Assembly (NCBI GenBank): GCA_965207045.1
Contig: OZ242261.1
Coordinates: forward strand, 248,001 to 312,000
Direction: 5' to 3'
DNA from: G965207045 sp965207045
GTDB taxonomy: Bacteria; Pseudomonadota; Alphaproteobacteria; Rickettsiales; Anaplasmataceae
Length of the DNA stretch: 64,000 nt
Notes under the pieces: model-generated
What the model was told of the DNA's origin: nothing
Database searches by the model: none
The model's input: the letters and a program-made list of their open reading frames with translations, nothing else
Part shown: in pieces, positions 8,851 to 18,577 of the stretch
Numbering within the stretch: position 1 is the stretch's first letter
Layout: the number at the start of each line of letters is the position of its first letter
Made by a program: the position numbers and the translations under genes

Positions 8851-10380
8851 ATGACAAAAAAAGTTATTGTTCGTTTTGCTCCGTCACCGACAGGTTTCTT
8901 GCATATAGGTGGTGTACGTACAGCACTTTTTAATTACTTATATGCTAAACGCTTCGGTGGTGAATTCTTGCTTAGAATTGAAGATACTGATCAAAAGCGC
9001 TCTACGCAAGAAGCTATTGAAGCGATAGTTAATGGTTTAATTTGGCTTGAATTGGATAATGATAAGGACGTAGTTTTTCAATCACGTAACCGAGATAGGC
9101 ATGTTGAAGTTGCTGAAAAATTGGTAGAATTAGGCAAAGCTTATTATTGTTATATTGATTCTAGCGGAAGTAAAGATAAAAGCAGCAAATCTGTTTTTAG
9201 AAGTAATGTGCGTAACTGCCAAGGAGAAATTCCAAAGGATAAGAAGAAGCTTGTGATAAGAATGAAAGTGCCGGATAGTAATGGCGGTGTGTGCATAGAT
9301 GATAAAGTAAAGGGTATCAAGAGTATTCCTTATAGTGCAATAGAGGATTTCGTTCTTTTACGTTCTGATGGAACCCCAACTTATATGCTTGCTGTTGTGG
9401 TAGATGACTATGATATGGGTATAACTCATGTTATTCGTGGTGATGATCATATGTATAATACTGCTAAGCAAGTTCTTGTTTATGAAGCAATGGGATGGGA
9501 AAAGCCTATCTTTGTTCATATACCATTAATACATGGTAATGACGGGGCTAAGCTCTCAAAACGGCATGGTGCTTTAGGAATTGAAGAATATAGGAAAATG
9601 GGATTTTTGCCAGCTGCAATACGAAATTATCTTTTAAGACTAGGTTGGAGTTGTGGTGATGAGGAGATTATTAGTGATCAGGATGCAATTAAACTGTTTG
9701 ATTTTAATGGTATTGGTAAATCACCTTCATGTTTTAATATGCAAAAGTTACTTTACTTGAACAACTATTATATGAAGAATACTTCGAGTAGAGATATCTT
9801 ATGTACTTTAAAGAGAGAAGGATTTGTTCATCAATCATTAAGTCGAGAAAAAGAGGAGATATTAGTTGATGTTATGCCATTGCTGACAGAGAGAGCAAAA
9901 ACATTAGTAGAATTATCTAAGCTATCAAGGATTTTTACAGATGATGAGATACTTATAGATGAGCAAAATTGTCAATTAATTAGTGAAGAAAGGATAGCTG
10001 CAAGTTTTTCAGGTGGTTCAAATTTGGTTAGTAAAGAAGAAGCAGAACTAATTTGGAAAGAGATTTGGAATAAGGATGTTATTAGTATTCCAAATTTTTT
10101 TATAATAGCAGGCATAATTAATGGCTGGAGTAAGTTAGAAGAGTGGAATCAAAAGGCACTTAAAAAAGTTATTAATGATCTTGTGGCAACTCAAAATGAA
10201 CTTCAAAAAGGTGTGAATCAGGACTTTCAAAAGATTATGATTCAAAATATTTATTATAATTTGCGAGCAGTGTTAACTGGTACACTAAAATCACCTTCAA
10301 TCATAAAAATTGCTGAAAAGTTAGGAAAAAAAAGAACTCTAGAAAGGCTCAATAGAGTATACTATGAAAGACAAAACTAA
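8851..10380 (+). CDS. gltX: glutamyl-tRNA synthetase
   Basis: Class I aminoacyl-tRNA synthetase that charges tRNA-Glu, and in most alphaproteobacteria also tRNA-Gln for later amidation by GatCAB. The 509-residue protein has the HIGH-type signature APSPTGFLHIGG at the N-terminus, the zinc/acceptor-binding region, and the KMSKS-type motif KLSKRHGA near residue 233. The C-terminal anticodon-binding domain is complete. The start ATG is preceded by AAGGATC. Rickettsiales commonly carry two GltX paralogues; only one is in this window, so which type it is cannot be settled here. Confidence 0.95.
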   Translation: MTKKVIVRFAPSPTGFLHIGGVRTALFNYLYAKRFGGEFLLRIEDTDQKRSTQEAIEAIVNGLIWLELDNDKDVVFQSRNRDRHVEVAEKLVELGKAYYCYIDSSGSKDKSSKSVFRSNVRNCQGEIPKDKKKLVIRMKVPDSNGGVCIDDKVKGIKSIPYSAIEDFVLLRSDGTPTYMLAVVVDDYDMGITHVIRGDDHMYNTAKQVLVYEAMGWEKPIFVHIPLIHGNDGAKLSKRHGALGIEEYRKMGFLPAAIRNYLLRLGWSCGDEEIISDQDAIKLFDFNGIGKSPSCFNMQKLLYLNNYYMKNTSSRDILCTLKREGFVHQSLSREKEEILVDVMPLLTERAKTLVELSKLSRIFTDDEILIDEQNCQLISEERIAASFSGGSNLVSKEEAELIWKEIWNKDVISIPNFFIIAGIINGWSKLEEWNQKALKKVINDLVATQNELQKGVNQDFQKIMIQNIYYNLRAVLTGTLKSPSIIKIAEKLGKKRTLERLNRVYYERQN

Positions 10381-10423
10381 AAGATATTGTGGATTTATAT
10401 ATTAACTTATATATGTACAAATC

Positions 10424-12784
10424 TTATGTATCAACTTCTTCCACTGAAAGCGCATTGTCTTGTATAAATTCTTTGCGTGGTGCTACTGTACTGCCCATAA
10501 GTATTGAGAACATTCTGTCTGCTTCTTCTGCCTCTTCTATTTGCACCTTAAGTAAAGTTCTTGTTGCGGGGTTTAAAGTTGTATCCCACAACTGATCAGC
10601 ATTCATTTCACCTAAACCTTTGAATCTTTGTATATGGGATCCTTTTGTGCCAATTTCTATTATTTTTTGTGCTAATTGAGATGGTGTATTCATCGTAAAT
10701 GCAACATTTTTGAAAGTAAGTACGCATTCTTTAGCAAATATATGTTTAAGATGTTGAATTCCTAATTTTATGCGTTTAAAGCTTTTTGACTCTAAGAATC
10801 TGCTATCAAGAAGGTAATCTTCTTTAACACCCTCATTATCTCTCCATACCCTAGTGCACTCATAATCTGTTTTGACGTTCCAATTGGTTTTTTCAGTGTA
10901 ACATTTATTAATCTTTTCCTCTATTTCTGCATCATTTTTATGAAACATCACAACGATTTCTACAATTTGTCTTGGTGCATATTTCTCATATTCCCTAATT
11001 GTTTTCTCTATCTTTATGCATTTATAAACAATATTTTGTAAATCTTCTCCATTTATTGCTTTCGCGCCAGAAGTAAAAGATATGTTTTTAGTAGCTATGT
11101 CTATCATGTGTCCTTCTAAATCTTCATTGTTTTTAAAGTAAGTATCTTTGCCATCTTTTGTCATTTTAAATAGTGGTGACTGAGCTATATAAAGGTAGCC
11201 ACGCTCTATTATTTCAGGCATATAACGAAAGAAGAAAGTTAAAAGTAAAGCTCTGATATGTGATCCGTCAACATCAGCATCAGTCATAATGATAATTTTG
11301 TGATAACGTATTTTATCTATATTAAATTCATCAGCACCAATACTTGTTCCAAGTGCAATAATCAAAGCTCCGATTTCAGCAGAAGATAAAACTCTATCAA
11401 AACGGACACGTTCGACATTTAGAATCTTCCCGCGTAATGCTAATACAGCTTGAGTTTTTCTTGTTCTGCCTTGTTTAGCTGAGCCACCTGCTGAATTACC
11501 TTCCACTATGAATAATTCTGACAATTCTGGCATTTTTTCTTGACAATCAGCCAATTTTCCCGGTAAAGTATTGATTTCTAAGCTGCTTTTTTTTCTTGTT
11601 AATTCTCTTGCTTGTCTAGCTGCCTCTCTTGATCTAGCTGCCTCTATTATCTTAGTAAGTATTATACGTGCGAGCTTTGGATTTTCTTCAAGCCATATGC
11701 TAAATCTTTCACTAACAATTTTTTCAACAACTGTTCTTACTTCTGAGCTTACCAACTTTTCTTTGGTTTGGGATGAAAATTTGGGATCAGGAACTTTAGC
11801 AGATAAAACAGTTGTCAATCCTTCTCTTACATCTTCACCAGTAAGTGAAAACTTTAATTTTTTAAATAAGCCTTCACTTGTACCATAGTTATTGATACAA
11901 CGAGTCAATGCTGCTTTAAAACCTGAAAGATGTGTCCCTCCTTCCTTTTGCCTTATGTTGTTAGTGAAACATTGTGTGTTTTCATAAAAGGAATCATTCC
12001 ATTGCATTGCTATTTCAACCTTTATGCTGTTCTCTTTTTTTTCAATTGTGATTGGATCGGGATGTATAGCTGCTTTATTTTTATCCAGATATTTAACAAA
12101 TGCGATTATACCTTTGTTATCTGAAAAATCACTTTCACTGACTTCTTTTTTATCACTTCTCAAATCAGTTAATACTATGTTTACATTTACGTTTAAGAAC
12201 GAGAGTTCGCGTAGTCTCTGCTCTAAAGTATTAAAGCTAAAATCAATGTTGGAAAAGACATTTGAAGAAGGCAGAAACGAAATTTTTGTACCAGTTTTGC
12301 ATATATGATTATTCACAACTTCTAAATCTTTTACTTTTTCTCCATTTTCAAAACGCATAAAATATTCTTTTTTATCACGCCAAATTGTCAATTCAAGCCA
12401 CTCAGAAAGAGCATTTACAACTGATACACCAACACCATGTAAACCACCTGAGACCTTGTATGTATTCTGGTCAAATTTACCACCAGCATGTAGTTGAGTC
12501 ATTATAACTTCAGCAGCCGAGATACCTTCTTCTTTATGGATATCAGTGGGTATACCGCGGCCATTATCAATGACAGTTATGATTTCACCTTTGTTAATTA
12601 CTACCTTTATCAAATCACAATGACCGGCTAGTGATTCATCAATTGCGTTATCAACTACTTCATAGACCATATGATGCAATCCTGAGCCATCGTCAGTATC
12701 TCCAATGTACATTCCTGGTCTTTTACGCACTGACTCAAGACCTCGTAAAATTTTTATTGCTGATGAATCGTATTTTTGTGACAT
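10424..12784 (-). CDS. gyrB: DNA gyrase subunit B
   Basis: ATPase subunit of gyrase, which introduces negative supercoils. At 786 residues it has the full set: GHKL ATPase (VVDNAIDESLAGHCD near 46, DNGRGIPTD near 74, GGLHGVGVSVVNALS near 115), transducer, TOPRIM domain with IVEGNSAGGSAKQGR and the DADVDGSHIR metal-binding motif, and the C-terminal GyrA-interaction tail (QRFKGLGEMNADQLWDTT). It is not next to dnaA or recF and lies tail to tail with gltX. The partner gyrA is 45 kb away, directly after the rRNA genes. Confidence 0.98.
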   Translation of the reverse strand: MSQKYDSSAIKILRGLESVRKRPGMYIGDTDDGSGLHHMVYEVVDNAIDESLAGHCDLIKVVINKGEIITVIDNGRGIPTDIHKEEGISAAEVIMTQLHAGGKFDQNTYKVSGGLHGVGVSVVNALSEWLELTIWRDKKEYFMRFENGEKVKDLEVVNNHICKTGTKISFLPSSNVFSNIDFSFNTLEQRLRELSFLNVNVNIVLTDLRSDKKEVSESDFSDNKGIIAFVKYLDKNKAAIHPDPITIEKKENSIKVEIAMQWNDSFYENTQCFTNNIRQKEGGTHLSGFKAALTRCINNYGTSEGLFKKLKFSLTGEDVREGLTTVLSAKVPDPKFSSQTKEKLVSSEVRTVVEKIVSERFSIWLEENPKLARIILTKIIEAARSREAARQARELTRKKSSLEINTLPGKLADCQEKMPELSELFIVEGNSAGGSAKQGRTRKTQAVLALRGKILNVERVRFDRVLSSAEIGALIIALGTSIGADEFNIDKIRYHKIIIMTDADVDGSHIRALLLTFFFRYMPEIIERGYLYIAQSPLFKMTKDGKDTYFKNNEDLEGHMIDIATKNISFTSGAKAINGEDLQNIVYKCIKIEKTIREYEKYAPRQIVEIVVMFHKNDAEIEEKINKCYTEKTNWNVKTDYECTRVWRDNEGVKEDYLLDSRFLESKSFKRIKLGIQHLKHIFAKECVLTFKNVAFTMNTPSQLAQKIIEIGTKGSHIQRFKGLGEMNADQLWDTTLNPATRTLLKVQIEEAEEADRMFSILMGSTVAPRKEFIQDNALSVEEVDT

Positions 12785-12886
12785 GTTTACTATTGATCGG
12801 AATTAGCCGGATAGTATTATACAAGACATTGACTCTAAGTAAAACTAATGTTACTTTAGCAATAAGGTATTAGCTATATTCATGAT

Positions 12887-13891
12887 ATGAACAGTAGTAG
12901 TAAAAGTTTTTTGAGTTATTTTTTTCCTAGTTGTTCTGTAGTAGCAATGTTTACTACAATGTACGATTTATATAAACACCCTTTGTACAAAGATAGATTT
13001 TTAAGTACAAGATATATCCGGTCTTTATTTGAAACATTATTTGTGTCAGGAACTGCAAATGTACTTTCAAGTTTCCTTATTGATCAGTTTACCCATGATA
13101 ATAGTCCAACGGAAGGAGAGTTTCTTATTGATCGGTCTGCCGGTTGTTATAGTACAAAAGTAATTGCTAATATAGCATCGGCTGCTATGATTGCTACTGT
13201 TTGGGAGATTATTAGGAGAAAAGTTCTCAGAGCAGTAGTAAAACAATCATACCGTTTGTATGAGTGCTTCTTAGTTTCTAAGATTGAAGAAGAGGAAGAA
13301 TTTGAGGAAAGAGCAATAAGAAGAGATAAGAGTGAATTTGAATTGGCAAAAGAAGAGATTGCTTTACCAATAAATAATACTTGGTTATTTTTTAATAGAA
13401 TCGTGAGTAAAGAGTTGCTAAAGAGAGTTGAGACTCCCGAAGATCTTTACGTTTTTGCATTCCATCATAAAATGTTGTGCACAGCTTTGTTGGTGGAGAA
13501 TAATATTATATATGAAGGAAAGAACTTATCGGATGGTGACAAATATCTTATGAGAGAAGCTGCTGATGAATATGATAATGACGCACAAGAAAATATTGAT
13601 AATGTTCGAGCTCTTGCTGTTAATTTTGTTCCTCTTTTTGAAGATGATAGAGTAGATGTTGGTTGGGATCAAGGATTGATTAATCATTTTAGGGTTTGTA
13701 GTATGAACATCAATTCTGCTATAGAAAACAAATTGATGGCCTGCGAAATTCGTAAATCTATTGAAGAAGAAGAATATTTTAGTAGTAAACTTGATGATTA
13801 TTTTACTCCAAAGGAATCTACTCCAAGCCAGAAGCTATGTAATATAGTAAGTGTGGTTTTTATTGGAGGAGTTTTTGCTAATCTTATGTAG
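12887..13891 (+). CDS. orphan protein with terminal hydrophobic segments
   Basis: I do not recognise this 334-residue protein. The N-terminal third has two moderately hydrophobic stretches (about 7-25 and 85-105, around ANIASAAMIATVW), then a long charged helical region with acidic runs (EEEEEFEE near 133 and EEEEYFS near 300), and finally a hydrophobic end (VVFIGGVFANLM) that could be a tail anchor. This suggests a membrane-attached protein with a soluble central domain. There is no cleavable signal peptide that I can see. Base composition matches its neighbours. It is transcribed away from gyrB with a gap of about 100 bp. Confidence 0.7.
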   Translation: MNSSSKSFLSYFFPSCSVVAMFTTMYDLYKHPLYKDRFLSTRYIRSLFETLFVSGTANVLSSFLIDQFTHDNSPTEGEFLIDRSAGCYSTKVIANIASAAMIATVWEIIRRKVLRAVVKQSYRLYECFLVSKIEEEEEFEERAIRRDKSEFELAKEEIALPINNTWLFFNRIVSKELLKRVETPEDLYVFAFHHKMLCTALLVENNIIYEGKNLSDGDKYLMREAADEYDNDAQENIDNVRALAVNFVPLFEDDRVDVGWDQGLINHFRVCSMNINSAIENKLMACEIRKSIEEEEYFSSKLDDYFTPKESTPSQKLCNIVSVVFIGGVFANLM

Positions 13892-14387
13892 TGGCAAATG
13901 AAATGATCTATATTAATATGTCGTTCTGTTATAGGTTTACTACATGACGGAAGTTAATTGGTATTTTTTTTTTGACCTAAAGATTTGAAAAAAAGCTTTT
14001 TTCCTTAGGGATCTGTCTATTTCAGGATGGTTATTTGTGTTTGAGTTATCACACTAAGTACGCATTTTGTTAAAACTTATCTCTAGGTTTTTTTGAAAAT
14101 TTAGAATGGTAAATTTTCTATGTATAAAATGACCTAGGTGTTGTAGTGTAATTTGATCTTGATAATCGGGGATTATAGTACAGAAAAAATCTCAATGGTA
14201 ATTAATTAAGGGTTTTGTCCAATATGGGAGAAGAAGGTGTGTTTTACACATTGCTTAAAGATTTGTATAGTTAAAATGTTGGTGTAGAGAGATTTTAAGC
14301 TGTTACAAGTTAGATTAGTTGTTTATATCAATAATATTTACTTATATAATTGCTTTGTTACTCTCTCAAGAGTTTAAAAAAAGTAGA
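13892..14387. other. intergenic gap without recognisable gene
   Basis: About 500 bases between the orphan gene and asd. I see no convincing coding frame or RNA gene on either strand. There is a small A/T hairpin-like stretch around 13986-14000 (AAAAAAAGCTTTTTTCC), which could end transcription of the upstream gene. The rest looks like decayed sequence. Confidence 0.5.
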
Positions 14388-15380
14388 ATGAAATATGATG
14401 TGGCTATAGTCGGAGCAACAGGTAATGTTGGCCGTGAAATATTAAAAATATTAGCAGAAAAAAATTTTCCTGTTGGTCAGGTTTATGCTTTAGCAAGTAA
14501 AAGCTCTGTAGGAAAGGCTGTTACTTTTTGTGAAAATGAAACTATAGATGTCCAATTATTGGATAATTTTGATTTTTCTAATGTTGATATAGCATTTTTT
14601 TCCGCTGGGGGTAAGATTTCAGAGCTATATGTACCCAAGGCTGCTAAGCATGATTGTGTTGTGATTGATAATACATCATGTTTTCGCATGGATCCTGATG
14701 TTCCTTTAGTTGTGCCTGAAGTAAATATTGAAGATTTAAAAGATTATAAAAAGAAAAATATTATTGCTAATCCCAATTGTTCAACAATACAGATGTTGGT
14801 TGCTCTTAAACCATTACATGATCTTGCAAAAATAAAGCGTATTGTTGTTTCAACTTATCAATCAGTTTCCGGTGCTGGAAAGGAAGCTATGGATGAGCTT
14901 TACTATCAAACAAAGAAGAAGTTTACAAACGAAAGTTATCCTCTTGAAATTTTTCAAAAACAAATAGCATTTAATTGTATTCCTCAGATTGGTAATTTTA
15001 TGTCTAATGGAGATACTCAAGAAGAACGGAAGATGATTGAAGAGACTAAGAGAATTCTAAGTAATAATATTAAAGTAACTGCTACCTGTGTTCGAGTGCC
15101 TGTTTTTGTTGGGCATGCTGAATCAATAAATCTTGAATTTGAAGAGACAATAAGTGTAACTCAAGCACATGCAAAGCTTGAGGAAGCTAAGGGTGTTATA
15201 TTAACCAGTAAATGCATTACTCAACTTGATGTTGTTAAAGAGGATGCAGTATATGTTTCACGTTTAAGGCAAGACAGTGATTGTTCAAATGCACTTAACA
15301 TATGGGTTGTGGCAGATAATGTGCGCAAAGGTGCTGCTCTAAACGCAGTTCAAATTGCAGAGAATTTAATTAACTTGTGA
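14388..15380 (+). CDS. asd: aspartate-semialdehyde dehydrogenase
   Basis: Reduces aspartyl phosphate to aspartate semialdehyde, here presumably for meso-diaminopimelate (peptidoglycan) or lysine. From the ATG at 14388 the product is 330 residues with the Rossmann start VAIVGATGNVGREILKIL, the active-site cysteine in NPNCSTIQM, and conserved STYQSVSGAG and RVPVFVGHAE segments. An upstream in-frame ATG at 14319 would add 23 hydrophobic residues not found in this family, so I prefer 14388. The TGA stop lies within a mutated copy of the 3' half of tRNA-Lys. Confidence 0.95.
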   Translation: MKYDVAIVGATGNVGREILKILAEKNFPVGQVYALASKSSVGKAVTFCENETIDVQLLDNFDFSNVDIAFFSAGGKISELYVPKAAKHDCVVIDNTSCFRMDPDVPLVVPEVNIEDLKDYKKKNIIANPNCSTIQMLVALKPLHDLAKIKRIVVSTYQSVSGAGKEAMDELYYQTKKKFTNESYPLEIFQKQIAFNCIPQIGNFMSNGDTQEERKMIEETKRILSNNIKVTATCVRVPVFVGHAESINLEFEETISVTQAHAKLEEAKGVILTSKCITQLDVVKEDAVYVSRLRQDSDCSNALNIWVVADNVRKGAALNAVQIAENLINL

Positions 15381-15419
15381 TTCCGGTGGAGACTTAAACT
15401 CACGACCTGCTGATTAAGA
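15377..15419 (-). pseudogene. mutated 3' half of tRNA-Lys, candidate attachment-site copy
   Basis: These 43 bases match the stretch of the intact tRNA-Lys at 16501-16543 from the 3' end through the T arm to the anticodon loop, with three substitutions and one inserted base by eye. Changes hit the T loop, so it cannot be a working tRNA. It has the same orientation as the intact gene, and the two flank the HNH gene, which is the arrangement left by integration into a tRNA 3' end. Confidence 0.75.
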
Positions 15420-15467
15420 TTCTCAAGGTCATATATTTTACTGGCCGTTTATTTGATTATATAAATT

Positions 15468-15813
15468 GTTCTAGTAACGAACTTAAAATTATTCTAATGC
15501 CAGCGTTGAAGATTTACAAAGATCACACAGAGAAGAAGTGGCAAATATGGGTTTGGAGAATTATCCATAGGATCAATTAGGTCATTTTGCATACATTACA
15601 GACATTTTAGATGGATATTTCCTTTTCGTATTGGTAAAGTGTTCTAGTAACGAACTTAAAATTATTCTAATTGCCAGCGTTGAAGATTTACAAAGATCAC
15701 ACAGAGAGGAAGTGGCAAACATGGGTTTGGGGAATTGTCCATAGGATCGATTAGGTTATTTGCATACATCACAGACATTTCAGGTGGATATTTTCCTTCT
15801 CGTATTGGTAAAG
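15468..15813. repeat. tandem duplication, period 173 bp, of the 3' end of the HNH gene
   Basis: Copy 1 (15468-15640) and copy 2 (15641 to about 15813) both begin GTTCTAGTAACGAACTTAAA and stay similar to TATTGGTAAAGT. Copy 2 holds the last about 50 codons and stop of the HNH gene. Copy 1 is an extra tail with small indels, so it is no longer translated. Confidence 0.9.
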
Positions 15814-16192
15814 TCCTATTGAATTTGCTTAACGAATTCCCACTTCTGACAGCTTTCCTGGTTTGCTTAACAATTTCTACCTGTGGTATGTCACATTTCC
15901 ATATTTGAATTATTCCGAGTTGTGCATTTCTGCCTATATGTAAAACGGCATGGCAGGCAACGCATAACGTGATGAGGTTATCAATGTCATTATCATCTCC
16001 GTGGTTAATGTGATGAACATTCATCCACTTTTTTGCTTTATGGCCACAGTAAAAGCACGTATAGTCATCTCGCTCCAAAACTATCTTTCTAATCTTATTC
16101 CATTTACCCTTTTTAAGGCGCTCAGGATACCATAAATCACGATTTTTAATTCTTGGTCTTAATTCTTTGTGATCAATCGCTGTTTTTTGCAT
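15662..16192 (-). CDS. HNH endonuclease domain protein
   Basis: The 176-residue product contains a compact HNH nuclease module at about 45-90: the zinc cysteine pair CFYC, the catalytic NVHHINHG, the Asn in IDNLITLC, and the second pair CVACHAVLH. Such proteins occur in phages (often beside terminase), mobile introns and restriction-type systems. The C-terminal third has no recognised domain and is partly duplicated beyond the stop codon. It lies between tRNA-Lys and a tRNA-Lys fragment, so it is probably cargo of a former integrated element. No integrase remains. Target specificity cannot be judged. Confidence 0.85.
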   Translation of the reverse strand: MQKTAIDHKELRPRIKNRDLWYPERLKKGKWNKIRKIVLERDDYTCFYCGHKAKKWMNVHHINHGDDNDIDNLITLCVACHAVLHIGRNAQLGIIQIWKCDIPQVEIVKQTRKAVRSGNSLSKFNRTLPIREGKYPPEMSVMYANNLIDPMDNSPNPCLPLPLCVIFVNLQRWQLE

Positions 16193-16225
16193 TTTACTAA
16201 AATTGGATTATTTTATTGTAAAAAG

Positions 16226-16306
16226 ACCTTGTAAAAAGGTCAAGCTATTTTATAACTATAGCTTCTACACCGGATACAATAACAGTAATTGCCTTTTGCT
16301 GTTATT
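16226..16306. other. two short hairpin-forming sequences
   Basis: GACCTTGTAAAAAGGTC near 16226-16242 forms a 6-bp stem, and AATAACAG (16278-16285) pairs perfectly with CTGTTATT (16299-16306). They lie between the HNH gene start and tRNA-Lys. Either could stop transcription coming from the tRNA gene; neither has a strong T-run. Confidence 0.35.
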
Positions 16307-16501
16307 ATAATCGTAACGGCTAATTCTAATGTGTAATTCAGATGCTATTTGTTGCTACAAAAACATGTTAAAACAAGATACAGTAGAAATATGCTAAATC
16401 AATATATATATAACAAAAACATGATTTACAACCCTGGAAGGAGTATTACCTACAGTATCTGAGATAAATTGTGAAGACTATTAATGACTAAAAAATAACT
16501 G

Positions 16502-16574
16502 TGATCCCGGTGAGACTCGAACTCACGACCTGCTGATTAAGAGTCAGTTGCTCTACCAACTGAGCTACAGGATC
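16502..16574 (-). tRNA. tRNA-Lys (anticodon CUU)
   Basis: The minus strand folds as a standard tRNA: acceptor GATCCTG pairing with CGGGATC (one G-U), D arm GCTC...GAGC, anticodon loop CTCTTAA giving anticodon CTT, and T arm GTGAG-TTCGAGT-CTCAC. The discriminator base is A and CCA is not encoded. An A-C mismatch is seen at the first anticodon-stem pair. Its 3' half is repeated at 15377-15419. Confidence 0.93.
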
Positions 16575-16836
16575 CTTTAGGTACATATTAACTATCATAT
16601 TCTTTCTGTCAATTTGCTAAACAAGTGTTGAGATATAAAAGACCAATTTGTTTTCTGTAACTTCAAGTTATGTTTCTTGATTAAAGAATTAATATTAAGG
16701 TAACTATATTAAGTCTTTCTGATGTAATTTTCTTCATATGATCATCTGATTAGTGCTGAGATTTTGGAATCTGTGTAAATAACAGGATTTTTCCAAATAC
16801 TGTGTATAAGGTAATAGGATAACATAATAAAAGGTG

Positions 16837-18132
16837 TTAATATTTACTGTAGTTAGAAAAAGTTTTTAATGTATCTAAGAATTGAGGAAAACTAGTTGTA
16901 ATTGAGGAAATATTGTCAATATTTATTTTTTGTTTTGAAGCTAAGCTACAGATTATAAAAGACATTGCAATTCTATGATCATTATAAGTCTTTATTTTAC
17001 ATCCACCTTTTACTTCTCCTGTTCCTTTTATTATTATATTATCTTGCTTTGCGTTTGCTTGAATACCACAAGCTTGTAAGTTTTCAACAATCGAATTTAT
17101 ACGATTGCTTTCTTTAAACCTTAGTTGATCAAGGCCATTGATTGTTGTTATTCCTTTAGAATATGCAGCAATGATAGATAGGATTGGGATTTCGTCTATT
17201 GCGGATAGCACTTCGTATAAATGGATCTCAGTGCTATATAAGGTATTACTATACTCTGCTTTTATATCAGCTACCTTTTCTCCTGTTACTAAACTTTCAT
17301 TTTCAAATGAGATATTAGCCCCCATTTTTTTTATGATTTTATAGAATCCAATTCTGGTTGGGTTAATACAAACATTTTTAATGATGATGTTAGAATCTGG
17401 AATTATCAGTGCTGCTGCTATAAAAAAAGCTGCTGTTGATGGGTCAGAGGGAATTTGTATGTAACCAGGGGAAAAAAGCTCTGATTGTCCTTCAAGAGTG
17501 ATTTTTTTATAACTATTACTTTCTTTAATTGTTATTCTTGCTTTAAAATATTTTAGCATAATCTCAGTATGATCACGTGAAAAAGGGTAATTTTCTATAA
17601 TTGTTGTCATGCCTTGGGTGTTCAGTGCAGCTAGTAATATTGCTGATTTTAATTGGGCTGAGTTAAATAATAGTTCGTATTCAATAGGTATGGTGTCTGG
17701 TGAACCTAATATTATTAAAGGTAATTTTTTTCCTATAAAATCAACGCACATATGATGTAATGCTTCTATTATGTGTTCCATTGGCCTATTACGCAGACTT
17801 TTGTCGCCTGTAATAATTGTATTAAATGGATAAGTTGAAATTAATCCTGTAAATAATCTTGCTGCTGTTCCTGAATTTCCCATGTTCAGAATATCGTCTG
17901 GTTTTGTAAGTCCGCCGATACCTACACCTGAAACTTCAACAATTCCATCTTTCCATGTTTTGATCTTTATACCTAATTGTTTAAGTGCTGTCATTGTTCT
18001 TTTTACATCATCGCCTGTAGATAAATTTTTTATTATTGTTTTACCAATTGTTTGGGATGCAAGTATTAGTGCTCTGTGGGAGATGGATTTGTCTCCTGAA
18101 ATTATCAATTCACTGCAAATTTGTTTTGTCAT
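16837..18132 (-). CDS. aroA: 3-phosphoshikimate 1-carboxyvinyltransferase (EPSP synthase)
   Basis: Joins shikimate 3-phosphate and PEP to make EPSP, the substrate of chorismate synthase (aroC, 47.3 kb). The 431-residue protein is full length with GDKSISHRALILAS at the N-terminus, NSGTAARL near 86, RNRPMEH near 116, DPSTAAFF near 229, RFKESNRI near 334 and DHRIAMSF near 384. The glycine usually replaced in herbicide-tolerant forms sits in the GNSGTAAR loop and looks standard. Few Rickettsiales retain shikimate-pathway genes, so keeping aroA and aroC suggests that chorismate is made for folate or phenylalanine. Confidence 0.97.
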   Translation of the reverse strand: MTKQICSELIISGDKSISHRALILASQTIGKTIIKNLSTGDDVKRTMTALKQLGIKIKTWKDGIVEVSGVGIGGLTKPDDILNMGNSGTAARLFTGLISTYPFNTIITGDKSLRNRPMEHIIEALHHMCVDFIGKKLPLIILGSPDTIPIEYELLFNSAQLKSAILLAALNTQGMTTIIENYPFSRDHTEIMLKYFKARITIKESNSYKKITLEGQSELFSPGYIQIPSDPSTAAFFIAAALIIPDSNIIIKNVCINPTRIGFYKIIKKMGANISFENESLVTGEKVADIKAEYSNTLYSTEIHLYEVLSAIDEIPILSIIAAYSKGITTINGLDQLRFKESNRINSIVENLQACGIQANAKQDNIIIKGTGEVKGGCKIKTYNDHRIAMSFIICSLASKQKINIDNISSITTSFPQFLDTLKTFSNYSKY

Positions 18133-18196
18133 AGATAAAAAATAGCAATAAACTTAAATTGTGTTATATAGTAAATTTTGGAAAATTTTAATTCAG

Positions 18197-18577
18197 ATGA
18201 AACATTTTTCAGTGTACTTGCCAGATAATAATGAGCTTGAAAGAGCAGTTTTTGTTGAAGACAAGTTTTCTATTCTAGCTCTTTTCTTGACAATCTTTTA
18301 TACATTATACAATAGGTTGTACTTAGTCTCTTTTCTCATACTAGTAATTATGTTGTGTTTAGAAATATTTTTTTTGGTTGGATATATTCCTAAAAGTGTT
18401 TTTATAGTTGTTACCTCATTTGGGTTGCCATTATTTTGTGGTTTCAGTTTTTCAAGTTGGTTGCAATCTTCTTTGCTGAGATCTAAATTTCGCTTGGCTT
18501 CTATAGTTGTTGCTAATAACCTAACTGAGGCAAAGATGAAATTTTTTGGTGAAAAAGGGATTCCTGTAGAAGAATAA
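18197..18577 (+). CDS. DUF2628-type small inner-membrane protein
   Basis: The 126-residue product starts MKHFSVYLPDNNELERA and has the DUF2628 signature, an aromatic/charged stretch VFVEDKFSILALFLTIFYTL followed by YNRLYL, and then two more hydrophobic segments ending before a short cytoplasmic tail. The role of the family is unknown. An ATG further upstream at 18161 would add 12 residues, but the family start and an adjacent TTCAGATG context favour 18197. It is divergent from aroA with about 60 bp between them. Confidence 0.7.
   Translation: MKHFSVYLPDNNELERAVFVEDKFSILALFLTIFYTLYNRLYLVSFLILVIMLCLEIFFLVGYIPKSVFIVVTSFGLPLFCGFSFSSWLQSSLLRSKFRLASIVVANNLTEAKMKFFGEKGIPVEE

Noticed and set aside
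14319..14387. Longer Asd with a hydrophobic leader
   Set aside because: Asd is cytosolic and family alignment begins at MKYDVAIVGATG; the leader is chance open frame.
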